DNA from: Fidelibacterota bacterium SCGC AAA298-D23
GTDB taxonomy: Bacteria > Fidelibacterota > Marinisomatia > Marinisomatales > Marinisomataceae
Direction: 5' to 3'
Assembly (NCBI GenBank): GCA_000402655.1
Contig: AQSI01000001.1
Span: 343,044-407,043, forward strand
DNA: 64,000 nt
The position numbers were made by a program, and so were the translations under genes. Shown piece by piece: positions 28,837 to 37,700 of the stretch. The notes beneath the pieces were generated by a model that was not told the origin of the DNA, did no database searches, and saw only the letters and a program-made list of their open reading frames with translations. Position 1 is the stretch's first letter, and the number at the start of each line of letters is the position of its first letter.

Positions 28837-30001
28837 AAATAAAAAAAATACCAAGTTTTCAACAAAATCCATCCATACAGGAAATAGAATTGACGAAACA
28901 GGTGCGACAGTTACTCCTCTTCATTTAACTTCAACTTTTAGGCAGCCAAGCTTTAGTAGTTCTGAAAAATTTGTGTATTCTAGAACAGGAGGTCCTACAA
29001 TCGATGCGCTTGAAGAAAATTTTGCTATGCTTGAAGATGCGAAATTCTCTTTTGCTTTTGCATCAGGTATGGCTGCTATGTCTGCAATATTTTTAATGTT
29101 TAAGCCTGGAGATCATGTTTTAATCTCTCAAAATGTTTATGGTGGAGTCTTTAGACTTGTTACAAAAGTATTAAATGATAATGGAGTTAATTTTGACTTT
29201 ATAGATACCACCGATTTAAAGATTATTAAAGAAGCAATAAGACCTACAACAAAATTAGTTCACCTAGAAACACCTAGTAACCCTCTATTGGAAATTGCAG
29301 ATATTACCTCAGTAAGTAAGGTGTGTAAATCTAAAAACATTTTAGTGAGCGTCGATAATACTTTTATGAGTCCTTATGGACAAAAACCTCTCAATCTTGG
29401 TGCTGATATTGTAATGCACAGTACAACAAAATATATTGGAGGTCATTCAGATATTCTTAGTGGTGCTCTAATGGTGAATGATAAGAGTTCAGCAGAAAAA
29501 ATTACCTTAATTCAAAATACTGCAGGAGCTTTACCAAGTCCATTTGATGCTTGGTTACTTCTTCGTTCTATTAAAACATTATCTTTAAGAGTTGATAAAC
29601 ATTTTAGTAATGCAATGAAAATTGCTAATTGGCTTAAAAGTCATAAAAAAGTTACGAGAGTAATTTACCCAGGGCTTAAAGATCACCCTCAGCACGCAAT
29701 TGCTAGAAAACAGCAGAAAAATCCTGAAGGTAAATCAGTTTTTGGTGGAATTATTTCCTTTGAGCTTGATAGTAAAATAAGTGTTAATAAGTTTGCAAAG
29801 AAATTAAACTTTATAACTTTAGCTGAAAGTTTGGGAGGAGTGAAAACTTTAATATCATGTCCATATTCCATGACTCATGCTTCAGTTCCAAAGAATGAAA
29901 AAGAAAAATTAGGAATTACAAAGAATCTTTTAAGACTTTCAGTTGGTATCGAAGATGTGGATGATCTAATTTCTGAACTTGATTTAGCAATCAATCATTA
30001 A
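28829..30001 (+). CDS. Cys/Met-metabolism PLP enzyme (cystathionine gamma-synthase or gamma-lyase type)
   Basis: A 390-residue trans-sulfuration enzyme starting at GTG and overlapping secA by 8 bp. The PLP Lys is K201 in HSTTKYIGGHSD, Y104 in NVYGGVFR stacks on the cofactor, and ETPSNPLLEI carries another conserved site. YSRTGGPT replaces the more usual YSR-x-GNPT. Members interconvert cysteine, cystathionine, homocysteine and methionine; sequence by eye does not separate MetB, a gamma-lyase and methionine gamma-lyase. It may be co-transcribed with secA. A tRNA-Leu follows after 42 bp. Confidence 0.88.
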   Translation: MAKNKKNTKFSTKSIHTGNRIDETGATVTPLHLTSTFRQPSFSSSEKFVYSRTGGPTIDALEENFAMLEDAKFSFAFASGMAAMSAIFLMFKPGDHVLISQNVYGGVFRLVTKVLNDNGVNFDFIDTTDLKIIKEAIRPTTKLVHLETPSNPLLEIADITSVSKVCKSKNILVSVDNTFMSPYGQKPLNLGADIVMHSTTKYIGGHSDILSGALMVNDKSSAEKITLIQNTAGALPSPFDAWLLLRSIKTLSLRVDKHFSNAMKIANWLKSHKKVTRVIYPGLKDHPQHAIARKQQKNPEGKSVFGGIISFELDSKISVNKFAKKLNFITLAESLGGVKTLISCPYSMTHASVPKNEKEKLGITKNLLRLSVGIEDVDDLISELDLAINH

Positions 30002-30026
30002 ATAAACTTTTTTTACTTTTTATATT

Positions 30027-30035
30027 TATATTTCG
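30027..30035 (+). promoter_or_regulatory. Putative -7 box TATATTTCG for tRNA-Leu
   Basis: TATATTTCG ends 8 nt before the mature 5' end of tRNA-Leu. The distance is compatible with a start about 4-5 nt downstream of the box and a very short pre-tRNA leader. Confidence 0.45.
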
Positions 30036-30043
30036 ATAAATAT

Positions 30044-30125
30044 GCCGTGGTGGCGGAATTGGTAGACGCGCTGGTCTTAGGAACCAGTATCGCAAGATGT
30101 GAAGGTTCGAGTCCTTTCCACGGTA
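30044..30125 (+). tRNA. tRNA-Leu (anticodon UAG)
   Basis: An 82-nt class II tRNA: acceptor GCCGTGG pairs with CCACGGT and leaves discriminator A; D arm GGCGGAATTGGTAGACG; anticodon stem CTGGT/ACCAG around the loop CTTAGGA, with anticodon TAG; a short variable arm; T loop GGTTCGAGTCC. The first pair is G1-U72 and CCA is not encoded. The start codon of the next gene is only 3 nt after the 3' end. Confidence 0.97.
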
Positions 30126-30128
30126 CTT

Positions 30129-31919
30129 ATGGAAATTTTATTTCTAGGTGCAATAATTTTGGTAGCTTTGGCATTATTTGTTACCGAATTATTTCCAATA
30201 GACGTAACAGCTTTGCTGGTTTTGGGGCTGTTGCTTATACTTGGATTAGTTAGTCCATCTGAAAGTCTTGCCGGATTTTCAAATCCAGCTGTCATTACTA
30301 TTGCTTGCTTATTTATTTTAAGTCATGCCTTACAAAAATCTCATGTTCTTGAATATTTAATAATTAATATTAATTCTTTAATCGATAAATCTAAAGTATT
30401 AGGTATGATTGCCTATTTATTTGCTATTGGTGTGGCATCTGCTGTTGTTAATAACACTGCTATTGTAGCTATCTTTATGCCAGTGACTATAAGACTTGCA
30501 GATAAGTATAATATTAGTCCATCTAAAGTACTCATTCCGTTAAGTTATGCAGCTATTTTAGGAGGAACTCTTACATTAGTAGGAACATCTACCAATTTGA
30601 TTGTTAATTCTATTTTAGTTGATTCTTCAAACGGTCAAGTATCTTTAGGGATGTTGGAATTCGCTAAGTTTGGAATCATAAAATTTGTGGTTGGATTATT
30701 ATATATATTTACAATTGGATATAAGCTTCTTCCGATAAGAGTAGCAAAATCATCAAGTATTGAAGACTACAGGTTGGATGGGTATTTAACAGAATTCAAA
30801 GTTTCTAAAAATTCACCGCTAGTAAATAGAACTTTACTTGACAGAAAAATAAATGAAAACTACGATGTTATTGTTCTAGATGTTTTAAGAAATGGAGAGA
30901 TAATTAATTCTAATCTTCGAAATTTAGTTATTTTAGAAGATGATATTCTTTTTGTTAAAGGTTCATTTGATAATTTTCAAAGGCTTAAAGAGATTGAAAA
31001 TTTAGTTATGCTGGCTGATGAAAAACTTACTCAAGATGAATTAGAGCAAGAGGATAATATATTAGCAGAGTGTTTAGTTACTGATAATTCAGAACTAATC
31101 GGTCTTTCGCTTCAGGAAGCGAACTTTAGAAGATCTTTTGGAAGTTTTGTGTTAGCAATTCGAAGAGAAGGAGAAATTATTCGAAGAAAACTTGCCCATT
31201 TTATTTTAAAGCCTTTTGATACATTATTGGTATATGGTCCTAAAGATAGAATAAATCAACTTGCAAATAAAGAGGGATTTATTGTTTTAGGTAAGGTTGA
31301 CGGATCACTTGATGGACATCCATTTTGGTGGCTTAGTTTAGTATCCATACTGACTGCTGTAACTCTGGCTATTTTTGATATTATTCCGATTGTTGTTGGA
31401 GTTATCCTTGGCGTCATAGCTTTACTACTTTCAAAAGTTATAACTCCTAATGAGGCTTATAGTTCAATTCATTGGCAAGTCATTATAGTTATTGCTGCAT
31501 TCCTACCAATGGGTGCTGCAATTCAGCGAACTGGATTGGATATAATTATAAGTAATTCAATATCAAGTTTTGTAAATCTATTTCCTGCAGATATTCTTCC
31601 ATATTTATTATTGGCTTTAATTTATTTTATAACAATGATTTTGACTGAAATTGCCTCAAATGCTGCTACAGCTATTATTATGACGCCAATTACTTTATCA
31701 TTAGCTGCAAACTTTGGATTTGATCCAAAACCATTCATTTTTGCGGTATGTTATGCTGCTTCAGCGTCATTTATAACACCAGTAGGTTATCAAACTAATC
31801 TGATGGTATTTGGTCCAGGAGGTTATAGATATTCCGATTACATTAAGGTAGGATTACCTTTAGGATTGATTCTATGGATTGTTTCAGTTATAATGATACC
31901 AATGATATGGCCATTCTAG
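30129..31919 (+). CDS. SLC13/DASS-type anion permease with two TrkA-C domains
   Basis: A 596-residue transporter. Two membrane halves carry the SLC13 sodium and anion site motifs: NNTAIVAIFMPV with GTSTNLIVN in the first and SNAATAIIMTPI with GYQTNLMVFGPGGY in the second. Between them (about 205-385) lie two soluble TrkA-C/RCK-C domains, as in YfbS-like putative sulfate or dicarboxylate permeases. A longer frame opening at 30099 would start inside the tRNA, so the ATG at 30129 is chosen. That start is 3 nt after tRNA-Leu, so the message is either cut out of a joint transcript by tRNA processing or read with the tRNA upstream. It is followed after 1 bp by the pterin dehydratase. Confidence 0.9.
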   Translation: MEILFLGAIILVALALFVTELFPIDVTALLVLGLLLILGLVSPSESLAGFSNPAVITIACLFILSHALQKSHVLEYLIININSLIDKSKVLGMIAYLFAIGVASAVVNNTAIVAIFMPVTIRLADKYNISPSKVLIPLSYAAILGGTLTLVGTSTNLIVNSILVDSSNGQVSLGMLEFAKFGIIKFVVGLLYIFTIGYKLLPIRVAKSSSIEDYRLDGYLTEFKVSKNSPLVNRTLLDRKINENYDVIVLDVLRNGEIINSNLRNLVILEDDILFVKGSFDNFQRLKEIENLVMLADEKLTQDELEQEDNILAECLVTDNSELIGLSLQEANFRRSFGSFVLAIRREGEIIRRKLAHFILKPFDTLLVYGPKDRINQLANKEGFIVLGKVDGSLDGHPFWWLSLVSILTAVTLAIFDIIPIVVGVILGVIALLLSKVITPNEAYSSIHWQVIIVIAAFLPMGAAIQRTGLDIIISNSISSFVNLFPADILPYLLLALIYFITMILTEIASNAATAIIMTPITLSLAANFGFDPKPFIFAVCYAASASFITPVGYQTNLMVFGPGGYRYSDYIKVGLPLGLILWIVSVIMIPMIWPF

Positions 31920-31920
31920 T

Positions 31921-32154
31921 ATGCAGTGGAACGAAAAAGATAATACTATAACTAAAACATTTGAATTCAGTTCTTATTTAGATGGAATTGATTTTGTAAA
32001 TGAAGTTGCTAACTTATCAGAACAAGAAAATCATCATCCTGATATAACAGTTGGGTATTGTAAAGTTACAATATCCTTGACCACTCATGACGCTGGTTCT
32101 CTTACTGAAAAAGATTATAAGCTTGCTAAGCTTATCGATGATTTAAATATTTGA
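31921..32154 (+). CDS. 4a-hydroxytetrahydrobiopterin dehydratase (PCD/DCoH)
   Basis: A 77-residue pterin-4a-carbinolamine dehydratase, at the short end for the family. The active-site signature ENHHPDI, then Y-x-KVTISLTTHDAG and LTEKDYKLAKLID are intact, including the His pair and the later His. It dehydrates the 4a-hydroxy pterin made by aromatic amino-acid hydroxylases, or may act in molybdopterin or other pterin chemistry. No hydroxylase gene is visible nearby, so its partner is unknown. It is wedged between two transporter genes with 1-bp and 0-bp spacing. Confidence 0.9.
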   Translation: MQWNEKDNTITKTFEFSSYLDGIDFVNEVANLSEQENHHPDITVGYCKVTISLTTHDAGSLTEKDYKLAKLIDDLNI

Positions 32155-32985
32155 ATGATTTACCTTATAATAGTTTCCATTCTTTGGTCATTTTCGTTTG
32201 GTATAATTAAATATAGTTTGAGTGGAGTAGATTCATCATACATTAGCTTTATAAGAAGTTTAATTGCCTTACTTTTCTTTTCATCAATCTCAATATATAA
32301 TATTAAAAAATTTACTCTTGATTTGAAGCTTATATTGATTGGAGCTTTACAGTTTGGCTTAATGTATATTTTTTATATACAATCATATGCATATTTACCT
32401 GCTTATTTAATAGCAACATTTACGATTACTACACCAATTTTCGTAGGTCTTGCTTCAAAATATATTGCTAGTCAATCAATTTCAAAGAATGGTATTTATG
32501 CAATTTCACTAGTCATTATTGGATCTTTTTTAATGAGAATAAATTTTGTAAATCCGCTTGATTATTGGTTTGGATTTTTATTGATACAATGCGCAAACTT
32601 ATTTTTTGCTTCTGGTCAGATACTTTTTAAAGAATGGAAGATAAAAAATGATGGTACAGATATACTACATAATTTTTCACAAATGTTTTTAGGGGCAACA
32701 TTAGTTACATCTCTTTTTTATCTTCTTAGTGCGAGTGGTAGCAATCAACTTTCGTCTGAAAATTTATTTGCATTAATATTTCTTGGATTAATTTCAACAG
32801 GACTGGGTTTTTTGTTTTGGAATCTAGGTTCCCTAAAAGTAACAAACGATAAGTTAGCAGTAATGAACAATCTTATTATTCCAATTGCAATTTTGAATTC
32901 TTACTTTATTTTTGGAGAACAAATTGACTCTTCGACCTTTGTTCCAGGAGTGATTTGTTTTTATTTTGCTTTAAAAGCTTTATAG
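32155..32985 (+). CDS. EamA/DMT-superfamily permease
   Basis: A 276-residue, ten-helix hydrophobic protein with two EamA halves. The opening IIVSILWSFSFGIIKYSL and the C-terminal SLKVTNDKLAVMNNLIIPIA block fit carboxylate/amino-acid/amine exporters. The substrate cannot be inferred. It begins at the base after the pterin dehydratase stop, so it is in the SLC13-PCD unit. Its 3' end overlaps the convergent SDR gene by 6 bp. It is not a close copy of the other EamA gene at 6563-7444. Confidence 0.85.
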   Translation: MIYLIIVSILWSFSFGIIKYSLSGVDSSYISFIRSLIALLFFSSISIYNIKKFTLDLKLILIGALQFGLMYIFYIQSYAYLPAYLIATFTITTPIFVGLASKYIASQSISKNGIYAISLVIIGSFLMRINFVNPLDYWFGFLLIQCANLFFASGQILFKEWKIKNDGTDILHNFSQMFLGATLVTSLFYLLSASGSNQLSSENLFALIFLGLISTGLGFLFWNLGSLKVTNDKLAVMNNLIIPIAILNSYFIFGEQIDSSTFVPGVICFYFALKAL

Positions 32986-33738
32986 TTTGTTTCTATTCTT
33001 TTTATGATTTTCTCTAAAAGACTTAGACATTAAAAAAGATATTGGTCCTTCGAAAGCAATCACCAATCTCCAGATTAGTGGAAAAATAAACATTTTTTTC
33101 TTTTTATCTAACGCTCTTATAATTCGTTTTACACCGTCTTCAGTCCCTATCATAAAAGGAGCCCAGGTTCCCATTGAATCTGTCATTTCGCTTTTTACAA
33201 ATCCTGGACAAATAAGAGTAACATTGACATTTTTTGGTAGGGTTTTTCTCCAGCTTACACTTAGAGCCTTAACGGCATGCTTTGATGCTGCATATGCGCC
33301 AGCTCCGGGCCAAGCAAAGTGACTTGCAACTGAACCAATGATAGCAATGTGCCCCATATCTTTTTTAATCATAGATGGCATAAACGGTACAACAGTATTA
33401 ATTACTCCATTAACATTGGTATCAATAACTTTATTGAGCTCTGTAGGATCTCCTTTATGTAATTTATCAACAAACCCATATCCAGCATTTGCAATTACAA
33501 GGTCGATATTTGATATTTTAGATAAAAAATCATCAATGGATTCTTTGGTGGTATGTTGATCAGTAACATCTAGGCAATACGTAATAACTTTTGCACCGAG
33601 TTCTTCACATTTACTAGCAACAGAATCTAGTTTATCTCTTCTTCTACCACTGAGTGCTAGAAAAGCACCTCTTTTAGCATATTCATATGCAAGATGTTCT
33701 CCCAAACCACTTGTTGCACCTGTTAAATAAATATTCAT
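32980..33738 (-). CDS. Short-chain dehydrogenase/reductase
   Basis: A 252-residue SDR. It has TGATSGLG near residues 6-13, NAGYG in the NAG position, Ser in IIGSVASHFAWPG, and Y-x-x-x-K in YAASKHAVKAL. I prefer the ATG at 33738 because the longer frame (33765) adds nine residues before the first strand. A C-terminal hydrophobic and basic tail follows the core, as in the DltE/YqjQ group. The reaction is NAD(P)-dependent; the substrate is unknown. It is divergent from kdsD over a 60-bp gap and converges with the EamA gene. Confidence 0.87.
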   Translation of the reverse strand: MNIYLTGATSGLGEHLAYEYAKRGAFLALSGRRRDKLDSVASKCEELGAKVITYCLDVTDQHTTKESIDDFLSKISNIDLVIANAGYGFVDKLHKGDPTELNKVIDTNVNGVINTVVPFMPSMIKKDMGHIAIIGSVASHFAWPGAGAYAASKHAVKALSVSWRKTLPKNVNVTLICPGFVKSEMTDSMGTWAPFMIGTEDGVKRIIRALDKKKKMFIFPLIWRLVIAFEGPISFLMSKSFRENHKKNRNKL

Positions 33739-33798
33739 GCGGAATACTACAAATTTATAAGTCATAATTCCATTAAAACTATTTATATTATCGATTGT

Positions 33799-34770
33799 AT
33801 GGGAAAAAAAGAAATAAACGGGCTATCTCAATCAATTTTTGAGAGTTATTCTTCTCAGCTTTTACAAGTATCCAAGAAAATTGATCAGGATATTCAGTCA
33901 GCAGCTGAGTTAATTATTAATAATTCGGGCAAGGTTGTAGTTTGTGGTCTAGGTAAATCAGGATTAATTGGTCAAAAAATAGTTGCTACTTTATGTAGTA
34001 CTGGTACGCGTAGTGTTTATATGCATGCAGCAGAAGCCATTCATGGTGACTTAGGCATATATAATCCTGGAGATCCCACTATATTAATTTCTAAAAGCGG
34101 AAATACTGAAGAATTAGTAAGATTAGTTCCCATTTTGAAAGAATTTCAATCACCTTTAATTGCTATCGTAGGTAATATGGATTCTTTCATTGCAAAAAAT
34201 TCCGATATCGTTCTCAATGGGACAGTTGAAAAGGAAATAGATCCGCTCGGAGTCGTTCCAACTACTAGTTCACTTGTTGCACTAGCAATTGGAGATGCTT
34301 TAGCTTCTGTTCTTATGGTTCAAAGAGGTTTTGATAAAAAAGATTTTGCAAGAAATCATCCTGGTGGAGAATTAGGGAAGCAATTAGCATTGAAAGTTGA
34401 AAGTGTTATGCATCCATTAAACGACGTCGCACAAATTGATAAAAATGATTCAATTAGTTCATGTGCCTCTAAGATGACCAAAAAGCCACTAGGTGCTGCA
34501 CTTCATTTGGACAATGATAGATTAAAGGGCATAGTTACAGAAGGGGATTTAAGAAAATCAATTGCTTCCACCAGTGATTTATCAAATTCAATTTTGGATT
34601 TTATAAATAATAATCCTATTTCGATCAACCCTTCAATATCAATACTGGATGCAATGAAGGTAATGGAAGACAGACATTCTCAAATTTCTTGTTTACCTGT
34701 TATAGATAGTGATGGAAAATGCCTAGGTCTTGTAACACTTCACGATTTATATCAAACTAAGCTAGTATAA
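33799..34770 (+). CDS. kdsD: Arabinose-5-phosphate isomerase
   Basis: A 323-residue protein with an N-terminal SIS domain (about 40-185; CGLGKSGLIGQK, then STGTRSVYMHAAEAIHGDLG and SKSGNTEE) and a C-terminal CBS pair (about 205-320). This architecture and the NHPGGELGKQL junction are diagnostic of KdsD/KpsF. It converts ribulose-5-phosphate to arabinose-5-phosphate, the first step towards KDO for LPS, which supports a Gram-negative outer membrane. It stands alone between a divergent SDR gene and a convergent large secreted-protein gene. Confidence 0.95.
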   Translation: MGKKEINGLSQSIFESYSSQLLQVSKKIDQDIQSAAELIINNSGKVVVCGLGKSGLIGQKIVATLCSTGTRSVYMHAAEAIHGDLGIYNPGDPTILISKSGNTEELVRLVPILKEFQSPLIAIVGNMDSFIAKNSDIVLNGTVEKEIDPLGVVPTTSSLVALAIGDALASVLMVQRGFDKKDFARNHPGGELGKQLALKVESVMHPLNDVAQIDKNDSISSCASKMTKKPLGAALHLDNDRLKGIVTEGDLRKSIASTSDLSNSILDFINNNPISINPSISILDAMKVMEDRHSQISCLPVIDSDGKCLGLVTLHDLYQTKLV

Positions 34771-34790
34771 AAAAGTTATCTTACAATAAC
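34769..34790 (-). terminator. Possible weak terminator of the large secreted-protein gene
   Basis: On the minus strand GTTAT-TGTAAG-ATAAC followed by six Ts could form a 5-bp hairpin spanning the stop codon of the 1567-residue gene. The stem is short and AT-rich, so this is tentative. Confidence 0.3.
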
Positions 34791-37700
34791 CATTTTCTTG
34801 GTTTTATTGTAATCACTCTGGCCATCAACCTTAGCTCTAAGTTGATAGAAATATACTCCACTACTTACTTTTTCACCATCGTCATTTCTACCATCCCATA
34901 AAGTAGTATGTTGTCCAGCACCTTTGTCACCTTCATCTAAGGTTCTTACAAGTGTACCAACAGTGTTGTAGATAAGTATTTCTACATCAACGGTATTTAC
35001 CATTAGTGATGGTATATCATACATGATAGTGGTTTGATTGTTAAATGGATTTGGATAATTCTGATACAAATTGAATTCGTCAGGATTTCTTAGTTGCATC
35101 ATACCATTTCCAATCATACCCTCAGCATTGAAGAGTTGATAGTTTAATTCTAAATTACTGGAAATAGGAGCGCCATCAATATTGATTACAATTTTACCAT
35201 CATTTGAAGATAGGTTTCCGAATTCAACTTCATAATATTCGTTTTCTTCATTTTCATTTTCTAGAACTAGGTAGCCTTGTTTTTGTTCAGTATTGAAGTC
35301 ATAAATATTATTGGTATTTCCAATTTCAAATCTTCCAGCAGTTACGCCCTCAGGAAGTTCAATAATGATTTGATTGCCTAAAATTTCTGCTTCAAATTCA
35401 GTTGGCATAATTTCAATATCTTCAACAGTTCTTCCTTGCGCTTTAGTCCAAAGCCACATTCTAGAAAATACGCTTAAATCTTTCACATCATTTACGTTGT
35501 CAGGGGAAGGAACAAGATATGGAACAGTTCCAGTTGCAGGACCAAGATCTACTGAGCTATCTACTCCAGCATTAGGCCATGCATTTACAAATACATTGAG
35601 GTCTTCAATATCAACATCATTATCGCTATCATAATCACCTAGATATGAAACGTAAGTGGTCACATTCTGGGAAACAAGATCAGAGTTATTATAACCACCA
35701 TCTCGAGCGTATAAATATATGGTAAGTTCTGTCTGATCAGGTAAAGATAGTCCTGTTAAAGTAAGTTCATCACCAGCAGCAATTACTGCAGATCCATATG
35801 AAGTAGTTGAACTCCCTATATCAAGAACATAGTCTACTATTCCCGTATCATCGCTAAATCCATCAGCAGTAATACTTATTTCAGTTAAAGATTTCAAGTA
35901 GCCATCAACAAGGTTATCAATTGTGAACGTTCCTGCAGTAGGTGGTGATGTATCAAGTAAAAAGGATATTTCATCACTTAAAGTTTCATTTCCATCAGTG
36001 TCAACTGCACTTACTTTAAAGAACCATTCTTCTCCAGAGGTTGCAGGATGGACATAGTTATCAATAGAATATGTTTGTGTATATACAAAAGTAGTATCTG
36101 GCCATGGAGTGGTTGAAGGAGAAGGTTCAAAATGTGTTGAATTTATATCCCCTAAAGTACCTTGGCCTAAAAGCGTACTTGAGTCAGCTACAAAACCTTC
36201 TGTCAAACTTCCATAAACATTATATGATGCAAAATCAGGTTCACCATTTCTATTCCAATACAATTCAATTGCGTCAACTTGAGCTCCGCCATCAATATCT
36301 CTTAAAGCAACAATTCCCTGTGGAGCAAGTGGGGCACCATCAGCACTTAATTGTCCTGCAGTCACTCTAAAATTATCCCAAAAAGCATATTGTTGATTAG
36401 CTGTTTTGACATGTATTGCAATTCTTATTTTGGATCCTGCATATGCAGATAAATCATATGATTGAGGAGTCCAAGTACCAGTATTTTCGTCAACTACATT
36501 TGCTAGAGTAACTGTAAAGTCTTCTAGAGCGAGACTACCACTTGGAGATAATAAAACATCATATGTTTCGCTTCCTGCATTCATATTGGTGTAAAAACTT
36601 AAAATATTATCTGTACCTGGTCTTAAATGTAACAGAGGACTAACTAGCCAGTCATCAGCATCTCCAGCACCTGCCATTCCAAGACCAGCCATCCAGTGAC
36701 TTCCTTCTGCAGCACCGTTTCCAGCTATGTAATACCACCAACTAAATGATTCAGCATCATTATTTTGATTAAAAATAGTCCATGAATAAGTATCTCTTCC
36801 CATGAAGTCAATTCTGCCATAAGGCGTAGATTCAAATCCTTCCTCATATAAGGTATCTTGTACAGCTGTAGCCCAAATTAAATTATTTTTAGTGGTAATA
36901 CTGTTATTAGTCCCATCATCAACTGTAAGAGATATGGAATATCTTCCAGCGTCTGCAAATACGTGAGTAGGATTTTGTTCATTACTACTTGAACCGTCAC
37001 CAAAGTCCCATGTCCAAGAGGTTACATTACCCGTTGAACGATCAACAAAATCAACTTCTAAGGGGAATACTCCCGAAGTTTTACTTGGTGAAAATGCAGC
37101 ATTTAAAGGCGCAGTTGATGTAAAACCAGGTGAAGTAAATTGGCCGCGACCAAATGTTCCAGCAGACATTTCACCGTTACTATTCATTGCAAGCATGTCA
37201 ACTCGAGTATTGGCTAGCCCGTCATTAGATGGATTCCAAACTACTGAAGAACTAGTAATATCATCTGATACCCAAACACCGACTTCTGTAGCAATGGCAA
37301 CTTGATTAAAATTATCTCTATTATATAAACCCCATCTTACAGGCATATCAGGTAAATCACCTTCAACATTTACCCATCCATTTGCTCCACCTCCAGATAT
37401 TGTTTCAAAAATAGAGTCAATGCCATAATTAGATAATGTTATCAGAATTTGATTATCATCTTTTCCAACATCAATTGATGAAATGTAACCTGAAGTTACT
37501 CCAGGACTGATCTCAGTAATTGAGTAATTATCTGTGTGAGCATCCACAATTTTAAAAACTCTACCACCTGCAGTAGCTACAAATAGTACTCCACTAGTGT
37601 GTGGAGAAACTTTATATGCTGAAGCACCAGCGCCTAAATTAATATTGATAAAATCATGATTGGTTAATGCAGTATAATCTTTTTGCCTCAAAATACTATT

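Noticed and set aside
30099..30128. Upstream GTG start for the SLC13-type transporter
   Set aside because: It lies inside the T arm and acceptor of tRNA-Leu, and the extra residues have no family support; the ATG at 30129 begins right at the first hydrophobic helix.
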